Assembly (NCBI GenBank): GCA_903820085.1
Contig: CAIJGA010000013.1
Span: 1-64,000 of the forward strand
Source of the DNA: an uncultured Chlorobiaceae bacterium
Lineage (GTDB): Bacteria; Bacteroidota; Chlorobiia; Chlorobiales; Chlorobiaceae
DNA length: 64,000 nt
Reading direction: 5' to 3'
Shown: piece after piece, positions 45,594 to 55,438 of the stretch
How positions within the stretch are numbered: the first letter of the stretch is position 1
Layout: each line of letters opens with the position of its first letter
Notes under the pieces: model-generated
The model's database searches: none
Seen by the model: only the letters and a program-made list of their open reading frames with translations
What the model was told of the DNA's origin: nothing
Program-made: the position numbers and the translations under genes

Positions 45594-46782
45594 GCGCGTA
45601 AATGCAGATGGGGTGTCCTGTTGCATCTTTGGTAAAAAAGAGAAAAGCTCTCTCGCTCTCAAGCAACCGGTATTTTTTCCGGAGTTCGGCAGTGGAAAGA
45701 GGAAAGTCGCGACGCTGGATACTCGCACCTGTTATTGAGTACTTCTTTAGAAAGATTCTGAATTTTTTCGGCTTGTAAGGAATGCACTCAACCACGAGAA
45801 ACGTCCTGCCGGGGAAGGCCTCTATTTTGCAGTCAGAGGTGAGGTAGTCAACACTCTTGTTCACAAACTCAATACCGAAATCTGCTACAAGCACCGCCGA
45901 AAGCCTCGCCTTGATAATAGCCGGATCAGGCTCGTAGAGATACGTCTGCACCGCCATACCGACTATTCTCTGTGACTCTCCACCCCCGACAATTTCAGTT
46001 ATCTCGTCCGAATCAGCGTTCAGGCAGACCGCTTTTACCTGCACAAGCCCATCCGCAGGGTAAGCACGCTCAAGCAGCAGCAGAATCTCCTTGCATTCAC
46101 GGTCAACCGACACCACAACAATCGTATGTAAGGCTGGCAACAGCTTTTTCAGCCCGCTGATTTCGAGCGCCGGAGAAGCCTTGATGCAGACCTTCTGCGC
46201 CTTGCGAAGCAAGAGATCATGAGAGGTCACCACATCCGGACTTGCCGCCTCCAAGGCTATGGATCGTCGTCCCTCCTCACGGCGTGCAGGATCAACATAA
46301 ATCCAGTCAAAAAAGTCATCCGGGTATTCAGCCAGAAAACTGATGCTGTCGCCATTCTTTACGGCAACATTTGAAATCCCGCAAACCGTCAGGTTATACT
46401 CAACCACAGCACAAAGCAGCGGATCACGCTCACAATAAACGACCGCCTGAAAAACCCGAGCCAGAAACATAGCGTCAACGCCAAGACCGCCGCTCAAATC
46501 GATTGCCTTTTTGCCCGACATAAAAGAAGCCTTGTATGCGGCAGCCAGTTCCCCGGAGGATTGTTCAAGCGCCAACGGTGTGTAAAGCAGGTTACGCTGT
46601 GAAAGGGTGGATAGCTTTTTAACCGCCTTCTGGCGGCAGGCAAGCTGTTCTGCCATTGCCCTTACAGGCAAATCCCTGCGGCCATGAAACTGCAGGGCAA
46701 AAGCTGCCGGGTCATCAGAACGGTGCAACTCAAGCAGGGTCTGAATGTCTGGTTTCAGAAGGTTATGGAGCTCTCTAATCAT
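45526..46782 (-). CDS. SAM methyltransferase with THUMP-like domain
   Basis: A 418-residue class I methyltransferase. The SAM site reads AIDLSGGLGVDAMFLARVF, and a later DWIYVDPARRE resembles the D-P-x-R catalytic motif of N-methyltransferases acting on RNA bases. The C-terminal part looks like a THUMP-like domain, so an RNA target is likely; the precise position is unknown. The start at 46782 lies 13 bases after the fadD stop, so it is probably the second gene of a pair. Its final 68 bases overlap ppx antisense. Confidence 0.82.
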   Translation of the reverse strand: MIRELHNLLKPDIQTLLELHRSDDPAAFALQFHGRRDLPVRAMAEQLACRQKAVKKLSTLSQRNLLYTPLALEQSSGELAAAYKASFMSGKKAIDLSGGLGVDAMFLARVFQAVVYCERDPLLCAVVEYNLTVCGISNVAVKNGDSISFLAEYPDDFFDWIYVDPARREEGRRSIALEAASPDVVTSHDLLLRKAQKVCIKASPALEISGLKKLLPALHTIVVVSVDRECKEILLLLERAYPADGLVQVKAVCLNADSDEITEIVGGGESQRIVGMAVQTYLYEPDPAIIKARLSAVLVADFGIEFVNKSVDYLTSDCKIEAFPGRTFLVVECIPYKPKKFRIFLKKYSITGASIQRRDFPLSTAELRKKYRLLESERAFLFFTKDATGHPICIYALRCFPGDEAAPSGQGQSAAPEC

Positions 46783-46795
46783 GCAGCTCTCATCA

Positions 46796-48487
46796 CTATG
46801 CCGCAGCTTCTGCCAGGTGGGCCTCCACAAGTTTGCGGCGGAGCACTTTGCCTACGGTTGATTTTGGCAGTACCAGGATGAATTCGACATGTTTCGGCAC
46901 TTTGTAGGCAGCCAGGTCTTTGCGACAGTGTTCCCGGAGTTCATCAACGGAAAGCTGGTAACCCGGACGCAGGACAACCCATGCCTTGACGGCTTCTCCC
47001 TGATAGGCATCAGGCACTCCGGCTACACCGACTTCGAGGACTGCGGGGTGAACGGCTATGGCCTCTTCAACATCACGGGGCCAGACCTGGAATCCGCCGG
47101 GTTTGATAACATCTTTCTTGCGATCAACAATAAAGAGGTAGCCATCCTCATCGAGATAGCCGAGATCGCCGGTGTAGAGCCAGCCGTCACGAAGAACAAG
47201 AGCGGTTTCCATAGGGTTCTGCCAGTACTCTTTCATGATCTGGGGAGCTCGCATGATAATTTCCCCTATTTCAAGATCCCGAAGTGTCTCAAGACCGGTT
47301 TCCGGATCAACAATCCGTATCTCTACATCCGGAATGGGAACGCCTACCGAGCCATGCTTATAGGTACCTAAAATCGGGGTAAAGACCGATGCAAGTGCTG
47401 ATTCGGTCAGACTGTAGGCGTCGATAATCCTGCCTCCGGTCAGCTCTTCAAAGCGTTTTTTTGTTTCAAGCATGAGCGGTGCTGCACCCGAAACGCTGAG
47501 TTTGAGCGATTTCAGCAGTGAGCTGTCACTCTTGACTTTCGGATGGTTGAGCAGTGCGGTAAAGAGTGTCGGCACACCGGGAAGTACCGCTGCTTTAAGG
47601 GTTTTAATGGTATGGAGCAGGTCGTCAAGATCACGCGGGTTCGGCACAAGAGCAACAGGATAGCGCTCAATCAGAGCGGCGGTCAGAATCCCCACCTGTG
47701 CATAGACATGAAAGAGCGGCATGTTGAGCAGGATGATATCTTTTCCTTTTTCAAGAATGACACTGAACCAGCTGGCGATCTGCATGCCGGTCATCACCAT
47801 CGCCTGATGGGAAATGACAACACATTTGGGATTGCCGGTTGTCCCTCCGGAAAAGAGAAATATTGCCGGATCATCATGCTTTATGGCAACCGGCATAAAT
47901 TTTACGCCCGATTTGGCGGCAAGCAGATCGGCCATCCAATGGTCTCCCTGATGCAGTTTCACCCGGTGCCCATCCTTTTTTTCTTTGAGGAGCGTAAACA
48001 GAAGCTTGTTGACGGGTGAAAGATATTCCTTGATATTGGTTACAATCACTCTTTTCAGGCGTGAAACCGTCTGAGCTGCCTTGATTTTTTCATAGAAGGG
48101 GGTAAGGACAATAACCGTCTCGGCACCGCATTCATTAAGTGCGTGCTCAAGCTCGTTGACGGTGTAGAGCGGATTCATAGGTACCGCAATAGCTCCGGCT
48201 TTCCATACTCCAAACTCGCTGATGAGCAGTTGCGGTGTGTTAGGCAGGATGAGGGCTACCCGGTCACCCTGGCCGATGCCAAGCGAAAGCAACGCCTCGG
48301 CAAGCGCATTGCTTTGCTGCTCCAGTTCTCGGTATGAGAGCGCGGTTCCCTTGAAGTACATTGCTGGATGCCGGGGTTGCTCCTCTGCACTCTTCTGAAG
48401 AAAATTGACCAGTGTCTCTTCCGGATAGGGATGAAGCGTGTGGGGAACTCCCTTGTCGTAATGGCGAATCCAGGGCTTTGCTCTCAT
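46796..48487 (-). CDS. fadD: Long-chain fatty acid-CoA ligase
   Basis: A 563-residue AMP-forming acyl-CoA ligase. The A-motifs are FLFSGGTTGNPKCVVISH, DAYSLTESALASVF, GWLYTGDLGYLDEDGYLFIVDRKKD and IKPGGFQVWPRDVEEA, and the C-terminal adenylate lysine is in PKSTVGKVLRRKLVE. It activates long-chain fatty acids in the cytoplasm at the membrane. It is transcribed alone or with the downstream methyltransferase. An AT-rich gap of about 80 bases separates it from the end of bioA. Confidence 0.93.
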   Translation of the reverse strand: MRAKPWIRHYDKGVPHTLHPYPEETLVNFLQKSAEEQPRHPAMYFKGTALSYRELEQQSNALAEALLSLGIGQGDRVALILPNTPQLLISEFGVWKAGAIAVPMNPLYTVNELEHALNECGAETVIVLTPFYEKIKAAQTVSRLKRVIVTNIKEYLSPVNKLLFTLLKEKKDGHRVKLHQGDHWMADLLAAKSGVKFMPVAIKHDDPAIFLFSGGTTGNPKCVVISHQAMVMTGMQIASWFSVILEKGKDIILLNMPLFHVYAQVGILTAALIERYPVALVPNPRDLDDLLHTIKTLKAAVLPGVPTLFTALLNHPKVKSDSSLLKSLKLSVSGAAPLMLETKKRFEELTGGRIIDAYSLTESALASVFTPILGTYKHGSVGVPIPDVEIRIVDPETGLETLRDLEIGEIIMRAPQIMKEYWQNPMETALVLRDGWLYTGDLGYLDEDGYLFIVDRKKDVIKPGGFQVWPRDVEEAIAVHPAVLEVGVAGVPDAYQGEAVKAWVVLRPGYQLSVDELREHCRKDLAAYKVPKHVEFILVLPKSTVGKVLRRKLVEAHLAEAAA

Positions 48488-48566
48488 AGCTGTTTTTAAG
48501 TATTAATCTTATACAAATCCAATATAAATGGATATCGTTTATTCCGAAAGCATGCAAGAGAACAAT

Positions 48567-49859
48567 TTACCGCATTGAGTCCACAATATTGCAAACCGCA
48601 GCAGTTAATATGCAAACCTCTTCGTCGCGCATGATAAAAGGGGGCATAAGATAGACAAGGCGGCCAAAAGGGCGAACCCATACTCCATGGTCAACAAACT
48701 GCTTCTGGATGACAGCCATATCGACCGGCTTGTGAAGCTCGACCACTCCTATGGCGCCAAGCACACGAACATCGGCGACATTGCCTGATGCCCTGCATGG
48801 CTCCAGCCCTTTGCGAAGCCCGGTTTCAAGCCGAAGAACCGATGCCTGCCAGTCATAACTGCAAAGAAGGCGTATACTTGCGGATGCGACGGCACAGGCG
48901 AGAGGATTTGCCATAAAGGTCGGGCCGTGCATGAAGAGTCCCGGATTGCCTGAACAGATTGTATCGGCCACATCCTCTGTTGTCAGGGTTGCGGCAAGGG
49001 TCATATAGCCGCCGGTGAGCGCTTTGCCGACACACATGATGTCCGGCACTATCGCCGCATGTTCCAGGGCGAACATTTTTCCTGTGCGCCCGAAGCCGGT
49101 GGCTATTTCGTCGAGAATAAGGAGAACGTTGAAGTGGTCACAGAGCTCCCGGAGTCTTGAGAGATAGTGCCAGGAATAAAAGCGCATTCCCCCCGCGCCC
49201 TGAACAACCGGCTCAATAATCACGGCAGCAATCTCCCGGTGATGCAACTCAAGCTGCAAGCGAAGGCCGGCAATATCTTCATCGTTGCAGGGCTCACCAA
49301 ACCGGCACGCGGGAGCTTCGGCAAAGTACTGCTCCGGCATTACCCCAGAAAAGAGGGAGTGCATGCCGGTTACCGGATCGCAGACCGACATGGCAGCAAA
49401 GGTGTCGCCATGGTATCCGGAACAAACCGTCAGCAAGCGGTTTTTCTGTTTTTCACCCAGAGCTGCCCAGTACTGAAATGCCATCTTGATGGCCACTTCA
49501 ACCGCGACGGAACCGGAGTCGCTGAAAAATACCTTCTGCAGCGGGTGAGGAGTGAGTGCAATCAACTGTTTGGCAAGAGTTACGGCCGGTTCATGGGTAA
49601 GACCTCCAAACATGACATGGCTCATGCGCTGAAGCTGCGAGACCATCGCATCGTTGAGCACAGGATGGTTGTAGCCATGAATGGCAGCCCACCAGGAAGA
49701 CATTCCGTCAATAAGCCGGCGACCATCCTCCAGTTCAAGAAAAACATCGTATGCCCGGGAAACCGGATAAACCGGAAGAGGAGCCGTTACCGATGTGTAG
49801 GGATGCCAGACGTGATGACGGTCAAAATCAAGATCAATGGTTCTGGATTGCATGGCCAT
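48567..49859 (-). CDS. bioA: Adenosylmethionine-8-amino-7-oxononanoate aminotransferase
   Basis: A 430-residue BioA, which transaminates 7-keto-8-aminopelargonate (KAPA) to DAPA using S-adenosylmethionine as donor. Motifs: [60 protein letters not shown], and the PLP lysine in [17 protein letters not shown]. It is the last gene of the birA-bioBFGCDA operon, 30 bases after bioD. Confidence 0.97.
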   Translation of the reverse strand: MAMQSRTIDLDFDRHHVWHPYTSVTAPLPVYPVSRAYDVFLELEDGRRLIDGMSSWWAAIHGYNHPVLNDAMVSQLQRMSHVMFGGLTHEPAVTLAKQLIALTPHPLQKVFFSDSGSVAVEVAIKMAFQYWAALGEKQKNRLLTVCSGYHGDTFAAMSVCDPVTGMHSLFSGVMPEQYFAEAPACRFGEPCNDEDIAGLRLQLELHHREIAAVIIEPVVQGAGGMRFYSWHYLSRLRELCDHFNVLLILDEIATGFGRTGKMFALEHAAIVPDIMCVGKALTGGYMTLAATLTTEDVADTICSGNPGLFMHGPTFMANPLACAVASASIRLLCSYDWQASVLRLETGLRKGLEPCRASGNVADVRVLGAIGVVELHKPVDMAVIQKQFVDHGVWVRPFGRLVYLMPPFIMRDEEVCILTAAVCNIVDSMR

Positions 49860-49889
49860 ACCGGTGAGCTAAGGAACTGGGAAAAATTA

Positions 49890-50564
49890 TCAAAAAGAGA
49901 GAAGTGCAAGAGCATCCAAGTCAAGCCGGCCATCACGCAGGTTGATGATCGGGGCCTTATATCCCTCCTTGACCAGATAGTGACCGATAACTTGACGTGT
50001 ATCATCGGCAATCAGCTTGTCGGCAGGCTGAAAAGAGTTGTAGATAACTCCCCGGATAACGATACCCCTTTTCACACAGGCCTCGATCGAGAGGAGGGTG
50101 TGGTTAATGCTGCCAAGCCGGGGACTTGTCACCAGCAAAAGCCCGTATCCGGCATCACTGATATAGTCCGCAAAAAGAAGATCCGAAGCAAGCGGGACAA
50201 GGAGCCCGCCAACCCCTTCAAGAAGCACGAGGTCGTAGCGTTGCTGCAGGGCGTGGGTAGATCGGCGGATATGGTGAAGATCGATCTCAGCGCCTTCCAG
50301 GCGGGCTGAAAGGTGAGGTGAGGCTGGAAAGGAGAAGACACAAGGGGAGGTGAGCCCCTCACGGTCGGCATCTTGCAGGCCGATGCCCATCAGGCGACGG
50401 TGCTCAAGAATATCTTCAGCCATCCCTTCGCAACCGGTCTGGACAATTTTCTGTGTGATGACCTTTTTTCCCTGCTGCAGCAGGACTTTTGCAAGCAGGC
50501 CGGTCACATATGTTTTTCCGATTCCGGTGTCGATACCGGCAACCGCGATGACGGCTCCGCTCAT
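49890..50564 (-). CDS. bioD: Dethiobiotin synthetase
   Basis: A 224-residue BioD, which closes the ureido ring of dethiobiotin with ATP and CO2. The P-loop is AGIDTGIGKTYVTGLL, followed by QKIVQTGC and LLEGVGGLLVPL. The start at 50564 overlaps the bioC stop by ATGA. Confidence 0.96.
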   Translation of the reverse strand: MSGAVIAVAGIDTGIGKTYVTGLLAKVLLQQGKKVITQKIVQTGCEGMAEDILEHRRLMGIGLQDADREGLTSPCVFSFPASPHLSARLEGAEIDLHHIRRSTHALQQRYDLVLLEGVGGLLVPLASDLLFADYISDAGYGLLLVTSPRLGSINHTLLSIEACVKRGIVIRGVIYNSFQPADKLIADDTRQVIGHYLVKEGYKAPIINLRDGRLDLDALALLSF

Positions 50565-51343
50565 GATTCTCTTTTTTTCAGACAGCAATAAACAGGATGA
50601 TAGGTCAGATAAACACCGTTTTCACAGGAAAAAAGTCGCCGATACTCTTCGATAAAATGAATATAGCGGCTTTTGGTCCATGAGCGGCGAAGCAACCCGT
50701 TGACACCGGTCTGCCGTATATGATGCAACATCGCTTCTGGTGAACTGAATTCCATGCGCGTATGCTCTTCGCGGCTGACGGTCAGATCGAAATACCGTCC
50801 GGCTAGCAGTTCAAGCTCTCCGAGAGTATGATAGCTAAGCCCGACACCCTCAATGCACGATATTTCCCGCATGTTCGAGGTGCCAAAGGTGCTGAAGGCG
50901 AGCATGCCGCCGGGCTTGAGATGAGCGGAGATGTTTCTGAAAAATCCGTCTAGGTCATCAAGCCATTGCAATGTAGCATTCGAAGCAACAAGATCCAGCG
51001 CCGAAGGCAACAGCTCCTGACGCTCGATATCCCCGGCAAGAAAGTGAAACTCTTCAACGGGATGCCGGACAAGAACCCCCTCAAGAGCGTAATGGCTCTC
51101 TTCGACCAGATCATTGGCATAATAGCTCTTGACAGAGCAGCGGCTCAGCAGTTCAGCCGTGAATGCTCCTGAACCTGAACCAACTTCAAGAACCCGCTCA
51201 AACGAGCAGCCAGGATCCTCGCGACAGATAATCTCCGTAAGTTCTTCGGCCATCGCTTTCTGCACCACGGCCTGACCGCCATAGCTTCTGAGTGTGCGGG
51301 AAAATCGTTCGCGAACCAATTGCTTGTTGATCAACGGAGGCAT
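50561..51343 (-). CDS. bioC: Malonyl-ACP O-methyltransferase
   Basis: A 260-residue BioC, which methylates malonyl-ACP so that fatty acid synthesis can build the pimeloyl chain. The start VRERFSRTLRSYGGQAVVQKAMAEEL is typical, the SAM motif is VLEVGSGSGAFTAELL, and ASNATLQWLDDL carries motif II. It overlaps bioG by 13 bases and bioD by four, so the whole group is tightly coupled. Confidence 0.94.
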   Translation of the reverse strand: MPPLINKQLVRERFSRTLRSYGGQAVVQKAMAEELTEIICREDPGCSFERVLEVGSGSGAFTAELLSRCSVKSYYANDLVEESHYALEGVLVRHPVEEFHFLAGDIERQELLPSALDLVASNATLQWLDDLDGFFRNISAHLKPGGMLAFSTFGTSNMREISCIEGVGLSYHTLGELELLAGRYFDLTVSREEHTRMEFSSPEAMLHHIRQTGVNGLLRRSWTKSRYIHFIEEYRRLFSCENGVYLTYHPVYCCLKKRES

Positions 51344-52020
51344 TCGAGCACCTCCTGAAGGTTACTGAAATGGAAAAACGGGAAGTGGGGCATATCGGCT
51401 ATAACGGTTTGAGGAACACCTTTCCATGCTTGGTACTGCTGTTGTGCAGGGAAAACAAGATCGCGTCCGCCAATAATGGCATGATCATAGCGCCATGCGA
51501 TGCTGCCAGCTGAATTAGGTGCCAGAAAGTGCTCCTGCAACTGCACCAGCTCTGCCCGCTGATCAGCTGCTGAGCGATCGGGCGACATGCTTGAAAAAAG
51601 AGCGAGGATTTCGCCTGTACCACACATCCTGCGATTGAAGCTGCTGCGACTCTTTTCAGACCAGGCTGCAAGGGTTGCCTGAAAAACCTCATGGTTGATA
51701 CCTTTTTCTGCACTTACCGGATGGAGAGTCCCGTTGATGGCAATCGCATACGATATCGGGGGCAGTTCAATATGTTGCGCGACCCAGACCCCGAATGACC
51801 AGGCAACAAGTGTTATTCGGCCGTAACGGCTGACCTCATCGATAAAACCCGGGCCAGGCTCCAGAGAACTGTAGTCATAGCAAAGCAGGAGATCCGAGGC
51901 AAACCCGTCAGAAAGTGACTCTGCGAGAAGGTAGTCGGCAATGCGTCGATCCATACCCCATCCATTAAAGAAAAGCAGAAGCTCTTCAGCTCCCTCTTTT
52001 CTGAGCCATACTGTTTTCAT
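51331..52020 (-). CDS. bioG: Pimeloyl-ACP methyl ester esterase BioG
   Basis: A 229-residue BioG (DUF452) alpha/beta hydrolase, the alternative to BioH that removes the methyl group from pimeloyl-ACP methyl ester. Signs are FFNGWGMDRRIADYLL at the oxyanion hole, the nucleophile elbow VAWSFGVWVAQH with serine, and a late histidine in ADMPHFPFFHF. It overlaps bioF by four bases (ATGA) and bioC by 13. In several genomes bioG is fused or adjacent to bioC, which agrees with this order. Confidence 0.93.
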   Translation of the reverse strand: MKTVWLRKEGAEELLLFFNGWGMDRRIADYLLAESLSDGFASDLLLCYDYSSLEPGPGFIDEVSRYGRITLVAWSFGVWVAQHIELPPISYAIAINGTLHPVSAEKGINHEVFQATLAAWSEKSRSSFNRRMCGTGEILALFSSMSPDRSAADQRAELVQLQEHFLAPNSAGSIAWRYDHAIIGGRDLVFPAQQQYQAWKGVPQTVIADMPHFPFFHFSNLQEVLECLR

Positions 52021-53186
52021 GATCCCGTTATCCCTCCAATGAGTTCCGCTATCGGTTCAATATCTTCCCACCGCAGTGTTGAGCGGAGCGAAATGCGGAT
52101 CCGTGCGCTTTTTTCCGGAACTGTAGGCGGTCGCACCGGAAGACAAAGAAACCCGGCATCCCGGAGCCGGGCAGCGAGTGCCACGGCAAGCGCGTTGCTG
52201 CCGGTAATCACCGGCACAATATGACTTTCGCCGGGAACATCAAGAGACTGAGCAATCAACGCACAGCGAAGCCTTGAGGCAAGTTGCAGGAGCGCCTGCC
52301 GCTCCCGCTGCATGGTGACCTGCCGTTCAAGCGTGAGCAAGCTCCAGCCAAGAATTGCGGGCGGCAGCGCTGTGGTAAAAATAAAGGAGCGCATGGTATT
52401 GATCAGGTACTCCCTGACCAGAGAACTCATCACGGCGTAAGCGCCCGTTGATGCCAGCGCCTTGCCAAATGTACCGGTAATGATATCAATCTGCTTTACC
52501 ACTCCGGCCGTTTCACACAGACCAAGGCCCCGCTCTCCGAAGACTCCGACACCATGCGCTTCATCGACAATAAGCAGGGCTCCGTACTTCTCTTTCAGGG
52601 CAACAAGCCTCGTCAGATCGGCAAGGTCTCCGTCCATGCTGAAAACCGATTCGGTAACAATGAATATCTGGCGGTAGCGACCGGCAGCTCCCGCAAGCAG
52701 CTCTTCAAGATGTTCGTAGTCGAGGTGACGGTAGCGCTGCCAGGGGGCTTCGGCAATCTGCATGCCATCAATGATGCTTGCATGGTTTTTCCGGTCACTG
52801 AGCACAAGATCATGACGGCCGCTGAGTGCAGGAATGATGCCTATGTTGGCATGGTAGCCGCTATTGAACACCAGCGCTGCTTCACGTCCATAGAGCGAGG
52901 CCAGAGCTGTTTCCAACTGGTCGTAGAGCGGATGGTTGCCCGTCAGAAGACGGGAGGAAGAGCTGGTCATGGCATACTGCCTCCCACTGAGCTCTTCGGC
53001 ATAACCGGCAAGCATCTCCCTGTCGTCACCAAGACCGAGATAATCGTTCGAGGAGAGGTTCAGGAGGAGCTGACCGTTCACCGCTATATGCTTGCCATTG
53101 CGGGCAGTAATATCCGGAAGTGTCCGGTAGCGGTCAAGACGCCGGAGCTCATCGAGCTCCTGACTGATCCGTTCTTGAAACTGCAT
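52017..53186 (-). CDS. bioF: 8-amino-7-oxononanoate synthase
   Basis: A 389-residue BioF, a PLP enzyme condensing pimeloyl-ACP with alanine to KAPA. Motifs: NLSSNDYLGLG, VFNSGYHANIG, DEAHGVGVFGERG and the PLP lysine in TGTFGKALASTGAY. The start at 53186 is chosen because AAGGAAAGG lies just before it; the longer frame would reach into bioB. bioB ends 13 bases upstream. Confidence 0.96.
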   Translation of the reverse strand: MQFQERISQELDELRRLDRYRTLPDITARNGKHIAVNGQLLLNLSSNDYLGLGDDREMLAGYAEELSGRQYAMTSSSSRLLTGNHPLYDQLETALASLYGREAALVFNSGYHANIGIIPALSGRHDLVLSDRKNHASIIDGMQIAEAPWQRYRHLDYEHLEELLAGAAGRYRQIFIVTESVFSMDGDLADLTRLVALKEKYGALLIVDEAHGVGVFGERGLGLCETAGVVKQIDIITGTFGKALASTGAYAVMSSLVREYLINTMRSFIFTTALPPAILGWSLLTLERQVTMQRERQALLQLASRLRCALIAQSLDVPGESHIVPVITGSNALAVALAARLRDAGFLCLPVRPPTVPEKSARIRISLRSTLRWEDIEPIAELIGGITGS

Positions 53187-53199
53187 GGCGGCCTTTCCT

Positions 53200-54198
53200 T
53201 CAGTTAAAACTTGCAATCTGGGCTGCAAACCGGTTGTCGTCGGCGATATCGCGTCCCCGGGTGGTCAGGTAGCCTCCTGTAAGATAACCGTTTGCCCCCG
53301 ACAACATCAGCAGCCCCTGAAAATCTTTCATGATCGTCTCCCTGCCAGCGGCAAACTTGATGACTTTATGAGGATGCGCCAGACGGCAGATGGCGAAAGT
53401 TTTCACAATTTCTGCCACAGAAACAGGCTCTTTTCCTGCAAGCGGAGTCCCTTCGATCGGCACCAGTACATTGAGCGGTATGACGGAAACGTCGAGCTCC
53501 TTAAGGGCAAAAATCATGGCAATCCGATCCTGCATACTCTCTCCAACCCCCATGATACCTCCACAACAAACTGAAATATTGTTTTTTCTCAACAGCTTGA
53601 TAGTCTCAATCCGCTCTTCGACACTGTGGGTATCGGCAATGAGCGTACTGTATTTCTCGGGCGCAACCTGGATGTTGATGTTGTAATGGGCAATGCCATG
53701 CGTTGCAAGTGCTGCCGCAGGCTCTTCGCCCAACATGCCAAAAGAGGCACAGACACTCAACTCCGGCAACTCCGCATGGAGACGGTCAATCATGTCGAGC
53801 AGTCGCTGAAACTCCGGGGTTATCCTTTTATAGCCGTAACCACTGGTGACGATTCCGAAATGGGAGATCCCTGCGGCAAAACAGTTCCGCGCCTCAATAA
53901 GCACGGATTCTTCATTGACAAGATCATAGACTTCGATATCGGCACGATTGTGCTTGGACTGTGCACAAAAACGGCAGTTTTCACCGCAAACGCCAGATTT
54001 GGCATTCATGATGGAACAGGCGTGTAGCGATTCAGATGAATAGCGGTTTTTAACCTTGTTTGCCAGGGCTGCCAAATCAAGCGCAAGCTCACCGGGCAAA
54101 TTTGCAAGGAGAAGGGCTTCGGCATGGCTGATCGGTTCTCCGGTTTCAAGGACACGATACGCCGCAACAATTTGAGGATGTATTACTGTTGATTCCAT
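53200..54198 (-). CDS. bioB: Biotin synthase
   Basis: A 332-residue BioB, the radical-SAM enzyme inserting sulfur into dethiobiotin. The [4Fe-4S] motif is [16 protein letters not shown]. The [2Fe-2S] ligands are supplied by cysteines in the barrel such as [22 protein letters not shown] and the arginine in KFAAGRET. The length is normal. It starts 20 bases after birA on the same strand and is the first biosynthetic gene of the operon. Confidence 0.97.
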   Translation of the reverse strand: MESTVIHPQIVAAYRVLETGEPISHAEALLLANLPGELALDLAALANKVKNRYSSESLHACSIMNAKSGVCGENCRFCAQSKHNRADIEVYDLVNEESVLIEARNCFAAGISHFGIVTSGYGYKRITPEFQRLLDMIDRLHAELPELSVCASFGMLGEEPAAALATHGIAHYNINIQVAPEKYSTLIADTHSVEERIETIKLLRKNNISVCCGGIMGVGESMQDRIAMIFALKELDVSVIPLNVLVPIEGTPLAGKEPVSVAEIVKTFAICRLAHPHKVIKFAAGRETIMKDFQGLLMLSGANGYLTGGYLTTRGRDIADDNRFAAQIASFN

Positions 54199-54218
54199 AA
54201 TAAATTAAATGGGTTTTG

Positions 54219-55205
54219 TTATGACAAGGATGTTCGCAGATGCGCCTCTCCAGACGAAACGAGGACGGTTTCTCCCTCCGCATTTTCGAGCCTCAGCTCT
54301 CCTCTGCAGGATATCCCCCTTACCGTTCCGTTCATGCTTCGTTTTAACTGGTCGACCGTCACCTCCTTCGACTGCAAGAGAGAGTGTGCTTCGAGATAGG
54401 GAAGAATAAAGCTGAGATCCTCCTGTAGCAGCCATTCGTCATAGAGTGGCTCGAAATGGTTGAGGACTGAGGCAAGAAGCTCCGGCCTCAACAAAAGCTC
54501 TCCTCTCTCCAAAAAAAGCGAGGTTGCACTATCCTGCAGAAGGGGAGGAAACTCTGACTGGTTTACATTGATACCGATGCCAACAACGACAAAATGTGTA
54601 AAGTCTGGTTCTGACTGCATTTCACATAACACACCACACAACTTTTTGCCGCGGACAAGAATATCGTTCGGCCACTTGATCTTCGCCACAAGATCGGAAG
54701 AAAGCTTACTGAATGCCTGGTGAATGGCTGCAGCTACCAGCAACGTCAGCTGCGGTACGCGAATTGAAGGCACGCCAGGACGTAAAATCAGGGAAAAATA
54801 GAGATTGACACCAGGAGGCGATACCCAGATACGCCCCATTCTCCCCCGACCACCAGTCTGGGAATCAGCCACAACCACACAGCCTTCCGGCGCGCCGTCA
54901 ACAGCCATGGCCTTGGCCAGAATATTGGTCGATGCGGTAAGGGGGTGATAGATGATTTTTCTTCCAAATCGATTGCCAGTCAGAAATGGCAGCACTTCAG
55001 CCTCCACTGGACGGCCGGTCATGCCTGAAAGCCGGTAACCTCGCCCTGTTACGGCATCAATCTGATAACCTTCGCTCCGCAGCAGGCCAATATGCTTCCA
55101 TACAGCGCTTCTGGTAATACTGAATTCATGGCAAAGAGATTCACCCGACAGGAAATCCGGAACTGTCATCAGGCGGTTAAAAATCTGTGCGGTAACAACG
55201 TTCAT
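54219..55205 (-). CDS. birA: Biotin-protein ligase and bio repressor BirA
   Basis: A 328-residue bifunctional BirA. The N-terminal winged helix (IFNRLMTVPDFLSGESLCHEF, SITRSAVWKHIGLLRSEGY) binds DNA. The central ligase has the biotin-AMP loop DSQTGGRGRMGRIWVSPPGVNLYFS and the catalytic K-W-P-N-D motif (AKIKWPNDILV), and a small C-terminal domain follows. It biotinylates acceptor proteins and, when biotin-AMP builds up, represses transcription. The operator just upstream (55252-55283) shows it controls its own operon with bioBFGCDA. The start at 55205 gives the usual N-terminus; no strong ribosome site is visible. Confidence 0.95.
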   Translation of the reverse strand: MNVVTAQIFNRLMTVPDFLSGESLCHEFSITRSAVWKHIGLLRSEGYQIDAVTGRGYRLSGMTGRPVEAEVLPFLTGNRFGRKIIYHPLTASTNILAKAMAVDGAPEGCVVVADSQTGGRGRMGRIWVSPPGVNLYFSLILRPGVPSIRVPQLTLLVAAAIHQAFSKLSSDLVAKIKWPNDILVRGKKLCGVLCEMQSEPDFTHFVVVGIGINVNQSEFPPLLQDSATSLFLERGELLLRPELLASVLNHFEPLYDEWLLQEDLSFILPYLEAHSLLQSKEVTVDQLKRSMNGTVRGISCRGELRLENAEGETVLVSSGEAHLRTSLS

Positions 55206-55251
55206 GACAGGGAATAGAGGATGCGGAAAAATAGCTGCGTTTCCCGCCAAA

Positions 55252-55283
55252 ATGTAAACCTGAATGTAGCCGAAGGTTTACAA
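55252..55283 (-). promoter_or_regulatory. BirA operator of the bio operon
   Basis: TGTAAACC (55253-55260) and GGTTTACA (55275-55282) form a perfect inverted repeat around a 14-base spacer, which matches the known BirA operator TTGTAAACC-N14/15-GGTTTACAA; the right arm matches all nine positions and the left eight. It lies 47 bases upstream of the birA ATG, and the -10 of the likely promoter falls between the two arms, so bound BirA would block RNA polymerase. Confidence 0.93.
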
Positions 55284-55291
55284 CTTTGCAA
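55263..55291 (-). promoter_or_regulatory. Promoter of the birA-bio operon
   Basis: On the minus strand, TTGCAA (55286-55291) and TACATT (55263-55268) stand 17 bases apart, a good sigma70-type arrangement. The -10 lies in the spacer of the BirA operator. Transcription would start near 55256, about 50 bases before the birA start codon. Confidence 0.65.
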
Positions 55292-55438
55292 TAAGAAAAA
55301 CACAACGAACAAGAAAGAACGCTATAACACGTAACATGCTTCAGGATGAACAGTGGCAAACAACTCGCCCCTGGCTTGTTTCGGAAAATTGTTTTGACAG
55401 TGTGAATGATTTATGGGGAAGCGCAATCTGACTGATGC

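Noticed and set aside
49167-50309. A 380-codon frame opposite bioA and bioD
   Set aside because: It is antisense to two well-supported genes, with a composition that follows their codon pattern.
52554-53207. A 217-codon frame opposite bioF
   Set aside because: It is antisense to the PLP-enzyme motifs of bioF and shows no domain.
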